Positions 1 through 8,477 of a stretch of DNA of 47,959 nucleotides are shown here, piece by piece. The DNA lies in contig SVSP01000018.1 of the NCBI GenBank assembly GCA_015064255.1, forward strand, positions 1-47,959, in the 5' to 3' direction. The stretch's first letter is position 1. Each line of letters starts with the position of its first letter. This stretch comes from Oscillospiraceae bacterium. Lineage in GTDB: Bacteria; Bacillota; Clostridia; Oscillospirales; CAG-272. The notes below the pieces were generated by a model. That model was given only the letters and a program-made list of their open reading frames with translations. It did no database searches and had not been told where the DNA came from. The position numbers were made by a program, and so were the translations under genes.

Positions 1-52
1 TGAGGGAAGGGAAAAAACTTCGGCGTTTGAGATGGTTTTTCCATTCCCTCAG
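1..52. repeat. Hairpin repeat module with conserved loop (copy 1)
   Basis: A near-perfect inverted repeat: a purine-rich arm beginning GAGGGAAGGGAAAAA pairs with a pyrimidine arm ending TTTTTCCATTCCCTC. The loop reads about TTCGGCGTTTGAGAT. The reverse complement of this stem and loop recurs at 19220-19266, where it forms the 3' end of a small gene. Loop sequence is conserved between the copies while the outer stem bases co-vary. The upstream side is cut by the window edge. Confidence 0.6.
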
Positions 53-225
53 TTAATCTCTATCTCTTTGTCTATACATTGAAAGAAAACGCAAGGTTTT
101 CTCTTTAAAATATAAACAAATTAGCTTTTCTAAAAAACAACTCAAGGGACTTCGTCCCTTAAGAAATCCTGCGAGCTTTTGAAAAAGCTCGAGCAAAACT
201 TTTTTTGAAAAAGTATTTTTCTTTT
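53..225. other. Non-coding stretch with short palindromes
   Basis: No credible gene. It holds two short perfect hairpins, AAGGGACTTCGTCCCTT near 143-159 and GAGCTTTTGAAAAAGCTC near 174-191. Small palindromes of this kind recur in the intergenic spaces of the window. With the flanking repeats it makes up the approximately 520-base gap before the 3' end of proS. Confidence 0.5.
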
Positions 226-300
226 CAGTAAAGTTTTTGAAGTTCTTAGAAACTTTTTCCAAAAAGTTTCTAAGCGGGGTCCAAGGGCAGAGCCTAAACC
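226..300 (+). repeat. Dispersed intergenic repeat, TTTCAGTAAAGTTTTTG family (copy 1, diverged)
   Basis: Starts CAGTAAAGTTTTTGAAG, then has an inverted repeat AGAAACTTTTT/AAAAAGTTTCT, then GGGGTCCAAGGGCAGAGCC. Closely related copies lie at 404-480 and, on the other strand, at 42827-42905. The 50 bases that follow carry more small palindromes (GATGCTTGCGGCATC near 301-315 and TTTCACTTCGTGAAA near 350-364). Confidence 0.65.
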
Positions 301-403
301 GATGCTTGCGGCATCGCTTGGCAGTTTCTCTGTCGGATAGCCGTCCGACTTTTCACTTCGTGAAAACCGCAAACTGAATCCTTCGATTTTTGTTTTCCTT
401 TTT

Positions 404-480
404 CAGTAAAGTTTTTGAAGATTGTTAAGAAACTTTTTTCAAAAAGTTTCTTAACCGGGTTCCAAGGGCAGCGCCCTTGG
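404..480 (+). repeat. Dispersed intergenic repeat (copy 2)
   Basis: The 77 bases match the reverse complement of 42827-42903 at all but about three positions. They contain a perfect 12-bp stem, AAGAAACTTTTT paired with AAAAAGTTTCTT, and end in the palindrome CCAAGGGCAGCGCCCTTGG. Extra copies of the GGGCAGCGCCC palindrome follow up to the stop codon of proS at about 522. Both long copies abut the 3' end of a gene (proS here, fabG at 42815), so the hairpins may also act in transcript ends. Confidence 0.75.
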
Positions 481-526
481 CGGGTTCTTGGGGCAGAGCC
501 CTAAGCAAGGGCAGCGCCCTTGGCGT

Positions 527-1969
527 TTAATACTGTCTTCCCCAAACGACCATATGCTTGGCTTTCTTGCCGCAGCATACGCAGGTATCAGAAACAGCTT
601 CTTCCTCAAAAGGAATACATCTCGACTTAACGCCGCCCGTGATGTCCTTGAGTTTGTCCTCGCATTCGGAGTCGCCGCACCACATAGCACGGATAAATCC
701 GGGCTTGTTTTCGGCGATATCGAGGAATTCGTCATAGCTGTGCGCTGTGTTAAGCTTTGTCTGAAGGTTTTCAAGTGCTCTGTTGTAAAGCTCTTCGTGT
801 ACCTTTTCAAGCATAGCTCCGACCTCTTCAACGATATTGTCAAGAGAAACGAAGGTCTTTTCACCCGTAACACGGGAAACGAGCACGCAAGAATTGTTTT
901 CAATATCTCTCGGACCGATCTCAAGACGAACGGGAACGCCCTTCATTTCGTATTCGCTGAACTTCCAACCTGCGGAGTTGTCAGAATCGTCAAGCTTTAC
1001 TCTGAAGTTCTTTGCAAGAAGTCGCTTAATTTCGTCTGCCTTTTCAAGAACGCCCGGCTTATGCTGTGCAACGGGGATCATAACGACCTGAACGGGTGCA
1101 ACCTTCGGAGGAAGGATAAGTCCGTTATCGTCACCGTGAGTCATAATGATGGCGCCGATCATTCTTGTGGAAACGCCCCAAGAGGTCTGATGCGGATAGC
1201 GGATCTTGTTTTCGCGGTCGGTAAAGGTTATGTCAAACGCCTTTGCAAAGCCGTCGCCGAAGTAGTGCGAAGTTCCGCCCTGAAGAGCAACACCGTTGTG
1301 CATCATAGGCTCGATAGTATATGTTTCAACAGCGCCCGCGAACTTCTCTTTTTCTGTCTTTTTACCGCAGATAGCGGGAATAGCGAGAGTTTCTCTGTAA
1401 AAGTCCTCGTAGCACTTAAGCATCTTAAGCGTTTCTTCTCTTGCCTCTGCCTCAGTCTCGTGCATTGTATGACCTTCCTGCCAGAGGAATTCAGACGTAC
1501 GGAGGAAAGGACGGGTAGTTTTTTCCCATCTTACAACGCTGCACCACTGGTTATACAGCTTGGGAAGGTCACGGTAAGAGTGAATTATATTCTTATAGTG
1601 ATCGCAGAAAAGAGTTTCGGACGTAGGACGAACTATAAGTCTTTCGGAAAGAGTATTCTGTCCGCCTATCGTAACGATAGCACATTCGGGTGCAAATCCG
1701 TTAACGTGATCCTTTTCCTTCTGAAGCAGACTTTCGGGAATAAACATCGGCATATATACGTTCTCGTGACCGAGTTCCTTAAAGCGTCTGTCAAGATCGC
1801 TCTGAATATTTTCCCATATTGCATATCCGTAAGGGCGGATTATCATACAACCCTTAACGCCCGAATAATCTACAAGCTCTGCCTTTTTAACTACGTCAGT
1901 GTACCACTGCGCAAAATCAACGTCCATCGCGGTAATTTCGGATACCGCCTTCTTATTATCCTTTGCCAT
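527..1969 (-). CDS. proS: Prolyl-tRNA synthetase (ProS type 3, short form)
   Basis: Charges tRNA-Pro with proline in the cytoplasm. The 480 residues have the length of the archaeal/eukaryotic-like bacterial ProS, which lacks the large inserted editing domain of the E. coli type. Class II synthetase motifs are visible: RPTSET at 114-119, the motif 2 block RWEK...[13 protein letters not shown] at 147-167, and motif 3 near [12 protein letters not shown] with HGDDNGL after it. The C-terminal zinc-binding domain shows CGDSEC and CVCC pairs and ends in the typical tyrosine (WGRQY). The ATG at 1969 follows an AAGAAAGG-type ribosome site and a perfect consensus promoter, so it is transcribed separately from the MBL gene upstream. 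No T-box leader fits in the short upstream space. Confidence 0.96.
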   Translation of the reverse strand: MAKDNKKAVSEITAMDVDFAQWYTDVVKKAELVDYSGVKGCMIIRPYGYAIWENIQSDLDRRFKELGHENVYMPMFIPESLLQKEKDHVNGFAPECAIVTIGGQNTLSERLIVRPTSETLFCDHYKNIIHSYRDLPKLYNQWCSVVRWEKTTRPFLRTSEFLWQEGHTMHETEAEAREETLKMLKCYEDFYRETLAIPAICGKKTEKEKFAGAVETYTIEPMMHNGVALQGGTSHYFGDGFAKAFDITFTDRENKIRYPHQTSWGVSTRMIGAIIMTHGDDNGLILPPKVAPVQVVMIPVAQHKPGVLEKADEIKRLLAKNFRVKLDDSDNSAGWKFSEYEMKGVPVRLEIGPRDIENNSCVLVSRVTGEKTFVSLDNIVEEVGAMLEKVHEELYNRALENLQTKLNTAHSYDEFLDIAENKPGFIRAMWCGDSECEDKLKDITGGVKSRCIPFEEEAVSDTCVCCGKKAKHMVVWGRQY

Positions 1970-2010
1970 TTCAAATGCCTTTCTTAAACCAAATCTTTAA
2001 TAACTTTATA

Positions 2011-2039
2011 ATTATACAGTTTTTTTGCCGTTTTGTCAA
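2011..2039 (-). promoter_or_regulatory. Consensus sigma-A promoter of proS
   Basis: On the minus strand TTGACA (2034-2039) is followed after exactly 17 bases by TATAAT (2011-2016). Transcription would start near 2004, giving a leader of about 35 bases to the proS ATG. Confidence 0.8.
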
Positions 2040-2046
2040 CAATTTT

Positions 2047-2063
2047 ATCGTACTTATTACGAT
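2047..2063 (-). terminator. Weak terminator candidate after the MBL-fold gene
   Basis: ATCGTA-N5-TACGAT lies just 3' of the MBL-fold stop codon on the minus strand and is followed by AAAATT rather than a T run. It sits next to the -35 box of proS. A short stem and poor T tract make this only a candidate. Confidence 0.3.
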
Positions 2064-2067
2064 TTTC

Positions 2068-2760
2068 TCAAAGTATTTCCCATTCCTGCCCTTCAAAAGC
2101 TACGTCTTTAATGTCCGCAGAAAATTTATCGCCGTATTCCTTCTTGAATTTTCCTACAACGCTGTAATCGCCCCACATATGCATCGGGAAAACGTTTTTT
2201 ATCCTGCAGTTTTCAAGCAGTGCCTTCATACCTCTGAAATAATCGTCTTCCTGTCTGCCGTCGAGAACGGCAAACGCAACGTCAATATTACACTTTGAGA
2301 GCTTTGATATTTCTTTGAGATAAGCGTTTTCCATTTCTCTGTTCTGAAACTCAGGTGCGCCATCCCAGACCCACATATGAAGGTCACCCGAATGATATAT
2401 GACCTTTCCGCAGTAATCGATAAGATATGCAACTCCGCAATCTGTTGATTTCAGCGTTTTGATTTTTAAAAGCTCGCCTCCCGCGACGGTTGTATATTCT
2501 TTATCGGGAAGAACGTTCAGAACGTCGTTTGAGAGAAGCATACCTATATCGTACGAAAGAACGTACGAGGTCGCGCTGTGAAATTCCTTGATTTGAAATA
2601 TCTTCTGACTGTAATGGTCGGAGTGCTTATGACTTGCAAACACTATAAGCTCCTTTTGGTCGGGAATATCCGGAAGAACACCCTCTGCATAGTCAAAAAG
2701 CATACAGAGCTTATCGAATTCTATCATAAAGCTGCTGTGAGAAATATAATTTATTTTCAT
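2068..2760 (-). CDS. MBL-fold metal-dependent hydrolase
   Basis: A 230-residue metallo-beta-lactamase-fold protein. The metal-binding signature is HKHSDH at 44-49 (HxHxDH type), with HSGDLH at 123-128 and a further His in PMHMWGDY near the C-terminus. These suit a two-metal hydrolase of the UlaG/RNase-Z-like superfamily. No signal peptide or membrane segment is present, so it should be cytoplasmic. It starts 18 bases after the lysozyme gene and is probably co-transcribed with it. The substrate cannot be told from sequence. Confidence 0.85.
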   Translation of the reverse strand: MKINYISHSSFMIEFDKLCMLFDYAEGVLPDIPDQKELIVFASHKHSDHYSQKIFQIKEFHSATSYVLSYDIGMLLSNDVLNVLPDKEYTTVAGGELLKIKTLKSTDCGVAYLIDYCGKVIYHSGDLHMWVWDGAPEFQNREMENAYLKEISKLSKCNIDVAFAVLDGRQEDDYFRGMKALLENCRIKNVFPMHMWGDYSVVGKFKKEYGDKFSADIKDVAFEGQEWEIL

Positions 2761-2778
2761 TTCGTTTTGTCCGTTATT

Positions 2779-5151
2779 TTATCCGTCTATTTTTACATTC
2801 CAGCCTGCAAGGTATCTGCTGAAAAGTATCTCGTCCCAGTCGTTGACATTGCCGTTACCGTCAAAATCAAGTGCTGAAAGATAAACGTCAACGTCCCAAC
2901 CTGCAAGATATCTTCCGAGAAGTATGCAGTCCCAGTCTGTCGCAAGTCCGTTTCCGTCCGCGTCACCGTTTATTATAAAGGTGTACGTAAGGAGCCGCTT
3001 GCTTCCTTCATACAAAATGAGCTGCATTCCCGTTCCGACGTAGCTGTTACCCGTTACGGCTTTTGAGTTTTTGTCTATTACTCTGACACCCTGCGTGTTC
3101 TTTATCTGTGCAAGGATTTCTGCAGCCGTTGTACCCGGAGCAACACCTATGACCTGCTTCGTTTTGGAAACGAGATTCAAGGTATCTGTGACGATCTCAC
3201 TCTTGAGCTTGGCAATACTCTTCGTTTCATAAGACTGACATACCGAGCAGTCCCTTCTGTTTATACCTGTTTTCAGATATGACGGTTGTCTGCTCACGTA
3301 CCAATCACCGTACGTATGACCGTGCGCCTCTATTACCTTGTTTTTTATATGAGTTCCGCAAACGTTGCAAAGTACCGCGCTTGCGCCCGCTTCCGTACAG
3401 GTCGGCTTAACGACCGTTACCCATTTATTTATATCGTAAACGTGGTATGCGGGAGTGACCTTTGATTCAAGCACTTCGCCGCAGTGCGTACATTTTTTTA
3501 CGTCAACGCCGTCGGTCGTACACGACGCTTTCGAAACGCTTTCCCAAGCACCCGTGCTGTGTCCGGTCGCCTTCTCTATAATACGAATATCCTTGGCATG
3601 TCCGCAATTCTTACAAACGATGCCTTCGGCGTGGTCTGTCGTACAGGAAAGCGTGCTGACGGTTTTAAAGACGCCTTCCTCGTACGTATGTCCGTACGCC
3701 GTGTCTATAAGCTTTGTTTCGCTTATATATCCGCAAACGTCACAACACTTTCCTTCAAGTCCGTCCTGCGTACAGGATACCTGTCTGAGCACCTTCCACG
3801 AAGCATTCGAGTACGTATGACCGTCACGGCATTCATATTCCATACATACGAGTCCGTGTTCGGCTCCGTATTCGTGGGCATACGAATCTGTCGTGCAGTA
3901 AACGGTATTAAGTCCCGAACCTGTGAAGGAATTTTTGCCTATCTTTTCCACACTAAGCGGAATATATATCGTTTTCAGCTTGGAATTTCCGTAAAACGCC
4001 TTATCGGCTATCTGTGTAAGGCAGTAGACGTAATCTCCCACCCTTATGTATCTGTTAAGATATACGTTTCCGTCGCCGAGACCGTTGTATTGAGCGTTAC
4101 CGTTCGAGCCACCCGGAACACCCGCTATTATCGTCTTGTAATCGGTGCCGAGCGTATATTTTATTCCGTACGTATCGCGCATATTACTGTCAAGAGTCGG
4201 AACCTCATCGAGAGGCTGGATATAATCGGTGCTTACCCATCCGAAATATGCACCGTACGGTGTATATGCCCATTTTCCGTCCGCACTGAACTCTGTTACG
4301 GGAATTATGATCGTATTTTTTATCGAGCCGATAAACGACGCATTGGTTGCAGGCTTGTTACGGATATTAAGCTGGTCGCTTCTGACCGTAACGTAATAAT
4401 ATTTCACGGATGGATCCTGTATATTTATATCACTGTTAAAAAGCGCCGCTTCTCTTGTTCTGCGGCGAACAAGTCCCTGAAGAACCGAGCCTCCCGCTTT
4501 TACCCACATAAGAAAAGCGTTTGTAATATCTTTTTCTTTCCAGTTGCCCTCTATTAAAAGTCTTTTGAGAGTAAAATTACTCTCGTTCATATTCCAAACG
4601 TATTTTCCGCAGTTGTACGAAAAGCTTACGAGAGCATCAAACTGATTCTGATTCAGCTTAACGTCGTAAGTTTCCATAAAGTTATTCACCGCATCCACAT
4701 ATGTCGGCATAGCTTTTTTCATCAGCTCTGTCGCTTCATACTCTGTAATTCCGTTCGGATATTCGTTTTCCTCGCACTTACAGCCATATCCTATCGACCA
4801 CTGATTGTAGTCCCACTGAGCTTTACTGCTAAAGCCTTCAAAGGATTTGATAAGCTCAAGCCCGAAGTCGCTCAGTTCCATCGGAACAAACACTTCTTCA
4901 ATTATTTCATCTTCTGTTACGTCGCTTCCCTCACCGGGTATTTCTTCGGTATAGTCGGGTGTTTCCGCACTGTCAGGCGTTTCCGTGCCGTCAGGCGTTT
5001 CCGTGCCGTCAGGCGTTTCCGTGCCATCGGGCGTAGTCGTTTCCTCGGTCGGCGCAGCATCTTCAGTTTCAGCCGTTGCCGTAAGATAAAACGGCACACA
5101 GGTCTGAATTACGAGAAGCAAAGTCACAATTATGGAAAGAAATCTTTTCAT
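2779..5151 (-). CDS. Secreted GH24-type lysozyme with SH3, Cys-pair repeats and dockerin-like C-terminus
   Basis: A 790-residue exported protein. Order: signal peptide 1-28, a Thr/Pro-rich linker built of 6-residue PDGTET repeats (near 41-70), a T4-lysozyme-like domain (about 92-245), an SH3-like domain, a short leucine-rich-repeat unit, five repeats of about 45 residues each carrying a Cys and a CxxC pair with a GHTY-type motif, and a C-terminal pair of calcium-loop motifs (DADGNG, DFDGNG) each followed by a GRYLAGW-like helix, as in dockerins. Catalytic Glu105 and Asp114 show T4-type spacing. A Ser at 119 sits where Thr is usual, and the usual GYGH is GYGC. The ATG at 5151 is preferred over an upstream TTG because it follows GGAGA and the upstream codon lies inside the promoter. 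Likely role: cell-wall hydrolysis outside the cell. Confidence 0.88.
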   Translation of the reverse strand: MKRFLSIIVTLLLVIQTCVPFYLTATAETEDAAPTEETTTPDGTETPDGTETPDGTETPDSAETPDYTEEIPGEGSDVTEDEIIEEVFVPMELSDFGLELIKSFEGFSSKAQWDYNQWSIGYGCKCEENEYPNGITEYEATELMKKAMPTYVDAVNNFMETYDVKLNQNQFDALVSFSYNCGKYVWNMNESNFTLKRLLIEGNWKEKDITNAFLMWVKAGGSVLQGLVRRRTREAALFNSDINIQDPSVKYYYVTVRSDQLNIRNKPATNASFIGSIKNTIIIPVTEFSADGKWAYTPYGAYFGWVSTDYIQPLDEVPTLDSNMRDTYGIKYTLGTDYKTIIAGVPGGSNGNAQYNGLGDGNVYLNRYIRVGDYVYCLTQIADKAFYGNSKLKTIYIPLSVEKIGKNSFTGSGLNTVYCTTDSYAHEYGAEHGLVCMEYECRDGHTYSNASWKVLRQVSCTQDGLEGKCCDVCGYISETKLIDTAYGHTYEEGVFKTVSTLSCTTDHAEGIVCKNCGHAKDIRIIEKATGHSTGAWESVSKASCTTDGVDVKKCTHCGEVLESKVTPAYHVYDINKWVTVVKPTCTEAGASAVLCNVCGTHIKNKVIEAHGHTYGDWYVSRQPSYLKTGINRRDCSVCQSYETKSIAKLKSEIVTDTLNLVSKTKQVIGVAPGTTAAEILAQIKNTQGVRVIDKNSKAVTGNSYVGTGMQLILYEGSKRLLTYTFIINGDADGNGLATDWDCILLGRYLAGWDVDVYLSALDFDGNGNVNDWDEILFSRYLAGWNVKIDG
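4973..5035 (-). repeat. 18-bp in-frame tandem repeat in lysozyme linker
   Basis: Three to four near-identical 18-bp units encode the PDGTET linker of the lysozyme. Copy number is likely to vary by slippage. This is a coding repeat, not a CRISPR array, because it has no spacers. Confidence 0.85.
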
Positions 5152-5221
5152 AAAATCTCCGGTTATATTTAATATCACATTTAATGCGTTCGGTAGAGGC
5201 ACTTTTTTGTGCTTACGGTAA

Positions 5222-5250
5222 AGTATATCACGGCAAAGCTCTTTTGTCAA
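5222..5250 (-). promoter_or_regulatory. Sigma-A promoter of the lysozyme-MBL operon
   Basis: TTGACA (minus strand, 5245-5250), a 17-base spacer, then TATACT (5222-5227). The inferred transcript begins near 5215, about 65 bases before the ATG at 5151. Confidence 0.8.
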
Positions 5251-5327
5251 ACGGTTTTGAATGTGATTTTTCCGTTTTTTTCGTTTTTATATGATAAATT
5301 TACAGAAACATTCTGCTTTTTGCATCA

Positions 5328-5350
5328 AAAAAGGCATAGTATGTCTTTTT
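5328..5350 (-). terminator. Terminator candidate after the GDPD gene
   Basis: An approximately 10-bp A/T-rich stem with arms AAAAAGGCATA and TATGTCTTTTT (one G-U pair) lies 38 bases past the stop codon of the phosphodiesterase gene. On the minus strand the second arm ends in a T run (CTTTTTT), as in an intrinsic terminator. It would close the AraC-HAD-MFS-GDPD transcript. Confidence 0.5.
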
Positions 5351-5387
5351 GACGCGACAGCAGAGTACATTATCCGATAAAATATTT

Positions 5388-6218
5388 TTACGGAACAAAG
5401 CTGTCAAAAATGACGCACGCACCCGCCTCTTCGGCTTTTTTCAGCGCTTCGGCGTCCTTTAAAGTCCACGAAATTTCGGTCGGCTTATAGAGCTTTCTGC
5501 AAAGAGTAAACGTAAACTCTTCTCTGTCATCGTAGCAATACGCGATAAAATCTGGCTTTGTCAGAAAATTCGTTACAAGATTTTTCAGAATAAAATTAGC
5601 GACGATCGAAAACTTTTTATTTTCTCTTCGTATATCGCAGGCAAGCTGACCGCGCATCATATCGGGTGCCAGCTTTTTGAGAGCATATACGACGTCGGGC
5701 GCAAAGGACTCCACGCAGTATATCCCGCTGTAATTTTCAAGTGTTTCTGCCACCTTTGTAACAAGCTCTTTTGCATTTCCGTCCGATTTAAGCTCTATTA
5801 TCATAGGCACTTTTCCGCCGTTGAGCTTAAGCACGTCATCGAAAAGAGGGACTTTTTCATCTGTGCCCTCAAGTCCGTGTGCGAAAATCTCTTCGTACGT
5901 GACCTCTGATACGTTTATATCGACACCTGCCGTTCTTTTCATACTTGAGTCGTGTATAACGACAAGCTTTTTATCTGCAGTCAGATGCACGTCAAGCTCA
6001 AATCCGTTACCGTTTTCTATTGCCTTTTCAAAGGCTTTAATAGAATTTTCGGGCACTCCGTTTTCGTGCGAGAAAAGTCCTCTGTGAGCATATCTGTACT
6101 TGATGATTTCGTCCGTCCACTTATGCTTTTTCATTTTCGGCATAATGGCAAGGAGAAAGAGCGAGGCTGAAGCAACAAGCAAAACTGCCAAAGCTGCAAA
6201 AAGATTCAGCCAGAGCAT
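5388..6218 (-). CDS. Glycerophosphodiester phosphodiesterase family protein
   Basis: A 276-residue GDPD-family enzyme with one N-terminal membrane segment (about 4-26), so it is probably membrane-anchored. The TIM-barrel catalytic signatures are visible: HRG at 45-47, PENS at 56-59, the metal ligands ELD at 74-76, and HD at 89-90. The family hydrolyses glycerophosphodiesters to glycerol 3-phosphate and an alcohol. Its start codon overlaps the stop of the transporter gene (TGATG), which points to translational coupling as last gene of the AraC-HAD-MFS-GDPD transcript. Phospholipid headgroups or teichoic-acid fragments are possible substrates, but the sequence does not decide between them. Confidence 0.9.
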   Translation of the reverse strand: MLWLNLFAALAVLLVASASLFLLAIMPKMKKHKWTDEIIKYRYAHRGLFSHENGVPENSIKAFEKAIENGNGFELDVHLTADKKLVVIHDSSMKRTAGVDINVSEVTYEEIFAHGLEGTDEKVPLFDDVLKLNGGKVPMIIELKSDGNAKELVTKVAETLENYSGIYCVESFAPDVVYALKKLAPDMMRGQLACDIRRENKKFSIVANFILKNLVTNFLTKPDFIAYCYDDREEFTFTLCRKLYKPTEISWTLKDAEALKKAEEAGACVIFDSFVP

Positions 6219-7621
6219 CAGTCATCTCCTCCCGAAAGTGCATCAAGCGCTACCTGCTTTGCGTCCGGTCGGCTGTCACCGTGCTTTACGAAGAGCATAG
6301 TAACAAATGAGAGCATAACGCATACGGTTGCATACGGGAAGAGGAATTTATAGCTGATATTGAGAAATACGCCCGAAAGCACGGGAGTTATAACCTGTGC
6401 AGCCATAGAGAACGCGTAGTAATATCCTGTATATTTACCGATATCGCTTCCGCGGCTCATTTCAACGACCATAGGGAAGGAGTTTACGTTTATTGCCGCC
6501 CACGCTATACCGACGAGAGCGAAAAGAAGATTTATATACCAATCGAATTTGCAGAATCCCGCAGCAAAGAATGAAAGAGCAAGGAGCAAAACACCGCCGA
6601 TGATAGTCTTTTTACGTCCTATCTTACTCGATATTATTCCTATCGGCACGAAAGCAACGAGTGCAACGCCCATAGCGACCATAAGGCATTTCGACGTTGT
6701 AGAGTCTGTAAGCTTCCAGACCTCAACGGAATATCTTGAAAATGCAGACGTGACCGCGTTATATCCCATATACCAGAAAGCAACCGAAAGAAGCATACAT
6801 ATAAGACTCTTCGCAACGTCCTTGGGCATTTTTTTGCCTGCGTTCTCGTCTGTTTCCTTTTCGTCCGATATACCGTTTGCACGTTCAAATTCTTCTCTTT
6901 CGGCAACGAACTTGTTTTCGCGCACAAACACAAGAAGAACAACAACCGAAAGTATCATAATAAGTCCGAGAATGAGGAAAACCATCGTATAGTCGGGATT
7001 TACACGTGAAAGCTGCTGATTTATTCCCGTGTAATTTTTTCCGCAGGCTTCACACATTACAGCCTGTATTCCGCTTCCGAGATTATCCGTAAGATGTCCT
7101 TCGGGGCAGGTGTAGGTATATTTTGATGTATCGAATATCATTATCAGAACGAGAATGATAAGTCCGCCTATCGATCCGAGAAGATTTATTATCGCGTTTC
7201 CCTTTGAACGAAGAGGCTTCGGAGTAACGTCGGGCATAAGAGATACCGCGGGAGAACGGAAGGTACTCATAGCGAGAAGCGCAAGGAAGAGTGCCGCGAT
7301 AAAGAGAGTAAGATTCTTATGATTTGCGGCAAACGGCATAAACATCATAACGATAACGGCAGAAACCGTTCCGAAAACAATGTACGGCATACGCTTTCCT
7401 ATCTTTGTGTGTGTCTTATCCGAAAGCGCACCGAACACAGGAAGCATAAAAAGGGCAAAAATATTATCAAGTGCCATAATTCCGCCTGATATTATCTCGT
7501 TATGTATTCCGAATGTGTACTTAAGCACAAGCGGTACGACAGTATCGTAAAGTTGCCAAAACGCACATATCGCCATAAAGGCAACACCTATTATTACCGT
7601 TCTTTTAGTATTGAGTTTCAT
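6218..7621 (-). CDS. MFS sugar transporter (GPH/SLC45-like) with a Cys-containing outer loop
   Basis: A 467-residue integral membrane protein with about 12 hydrophobic segments. The loop after segment 2 reads GALSDKTHTKIGKRMPY, the signature of sugar:cation symporter-like MFS proteins. Between predicted segments 5 and 6 (about 163-210, likely extracytoplasmic) is an insertion with a Cys in TCPEGH and a CEACGKNY knuckle, resembling a small metal-binding loop. The gene follows the HAD phosphatase by 37 bases and overlaps the GDPD gene by one base, so all three are one transcript with the AraC regulator. Likely role: uptake of the sugar or glycoside handled by the divergent dehydrogenase/isomerase genes (inference). 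Confidence 0.85.
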   Translation of the reverse strand: MKLNTKRTVIIGVAFMAICAFWQLYDTVVPLVLKYTFGIHNEIISGGIMALDNIFALFMLPVFGALSDKTHTKIGKRMPYIVFGTVSAVIVMMFMPFAANHKNLTLFIAALFLALLAMSTFRSPAVSLMPDVTPKPLRSKGNAIINLLGSIGGLIILVLIMIFDTSKYTYTCPEGHLTDNLGSGIQAVMCEACGKNYTGINQQLSRVNPDYTMVFLILGLIMILSVVVLLVFVRENKFVAEREEFERANGISDEKETDENAGKKMPKDVAKSLICMLLSVAFWYMGYNAVTSAFSRYSVEVWKLTDSTTSKCLMVAMGVALVAFVPIGIISSKIGRKKTIIGGVLLLALSFFAAGFCKFDWYINLLFALVGIAWAAINVNSFPMVVEMSRGSDIGKYTGYYYAFSMAAQVITPVLSGVFLNISYKFLFPYATVCVMLSFVTMLFVKHGDSRPDAKQVALDALSGGDD

Positions 7622-7658
7622 TTTGAAGCCTGCCTTTCCTTATCGGTATCTTTTATTC

Positions 7659-8456
7659 TTATTTTCCGGCAAATTCTTTATAAATTTCTTTTACGTTTTC
7701 ACAAATTCTGCTCGGGATAATATCACTCTTTGCAGCTTCTTCTGCGGTAGTTTCTCCCGAAAGAACGAGTACCGTATCTATTCCCGCGTTTACTCCGCAA
7801 GCAATATCGGTATAGATTCGGTCGCCTATCATAACGGCTTCTTCGCTCTTAAATCCGCTTACCTCAAGTGCCGCATAAACCATTTCGGGCTTCGGCTTGC
7901 CTATAACAAGCGGCTTTTTGCCTGTCGCGATAGTGAGCATCTGACATACGGATCCGCAATCGGGCACAGAGCCGTATTCGGTCGGGCAGACCCAGTCGGG
8001 ATGTGTTGCTATAAACTCGACGCCGTCGAAAAGGAGTCTTGAAGCATCGTCAAGCTTTTCAAAGGTCAGCTCGGTATCAAATCCGCAGAGCAAAACGTCA
8101 ATATCCTTTGCATATTTATCGGTGATATCAAGTCCCGCGTCGGCAAGCTGCTTTCTGAAAGACCTTGTTCCGAACGCATATATTTTTTTATTCTCGTATC
8201 CGTTTTTCAGAAGATATCTTATCGTAGCCTCAGTAGATGAGAAAAAATCCTTCGGCTCTGCTTTTATTCCGAGTCTGCCGAGCTTTTCGACGTAAGCATC
8301 CGCGCTTTTCGACGAATTGTTCGTAAGAAACATATATCTTCCGCCTTTTTCCTTTATAAGCGCAAGAAAATCGGTAACACTTTCAAAAAGCTGATTTCCG
8401 AGATAGAGCGTGCCGTCCATATCAAGCAAAAAAAGTTTTTTATTCTTTATATCCAT
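7659..8456 (-). CDS. HAD-IIA family sugar-phosphatase (NagD/AraL-like)
   Basis: A 265-residue HAD-superfamily phosphatase. Motif I is DMDGTLYLG with the nucleophile Asp12 and acid Asp14. Motif II is in FLTNNSS, motif III is the Lys in GKPKPEM, and motif IV is MIGDRIYTDI. Length and the large C2 cap inserted after motif II match the HAD-IIA (NagD, p-nitrophenyl phosphatase) group, which dephosphorylates sugar phosphates and similar metabolites. AGAGGACA precedes the ATG. It lies 21 bases after the AraC regulator and 37 before the MFS gene, which suggests a housecleaning or sugar-phosphate phosphatase role in the same pathway. Confidence 0.9.
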   Translation of the reverse strand: MDIKNKKLFLLDMDGTLYLGNQLFESVTDFLALIKEKGGRYMFLTNNSSKSADAYVEKLGRLGIKAEPKDFFSSTEATIRYLLKNGYENKKIYAFGTRSFRKQLADAGLDITDKYAKDIDVLLCGFDTELTFEKLDDASRLLFDGVEFIATHPDWVCPTEYGSVPDCGSVCQMLTIATGKKPLVIGKPKPEMVYAALEVSGFKSEEAVMIGDRIYTDIACGVNAGIDTVLVLSGETTAEEAAKSDIIPSRICENVKEIYKEFAGK

Positions 8457-8477
8457 CTTTATGTCCTCTTTTGGTTT

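Noticed and set aside
1-52. Reading the left-edge module as the C-terminus of a second small KNFG-ending protein
   Set aside because: In the matching frame an in-frame TGA sits at positions 1-3, so only eight codons remain open; the hairpin rather than the peptide appears conserved.
488-1987. Long open frame of about 500 codons opposite proS
   Set aside because: It mirrors the proS codons on the other strand, has no ribosome site or homology, and proS is unmistakable. The same applies to long frames opposite the lysozyme, the first Gfo/Idh gene, pepD and guaA.
1970-2067. T-box riboswitch ahead of proS
   Set aside because: Only about 35 bases lie between the inferred start of transcription and the ATG, too short for a T-box leader.
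4973-5035. Tandem repeat considered as a CRISPR array
   Set aside because: Units are 18 bp, contiguous and in frame with the lysozyme linker; there are no spacers.
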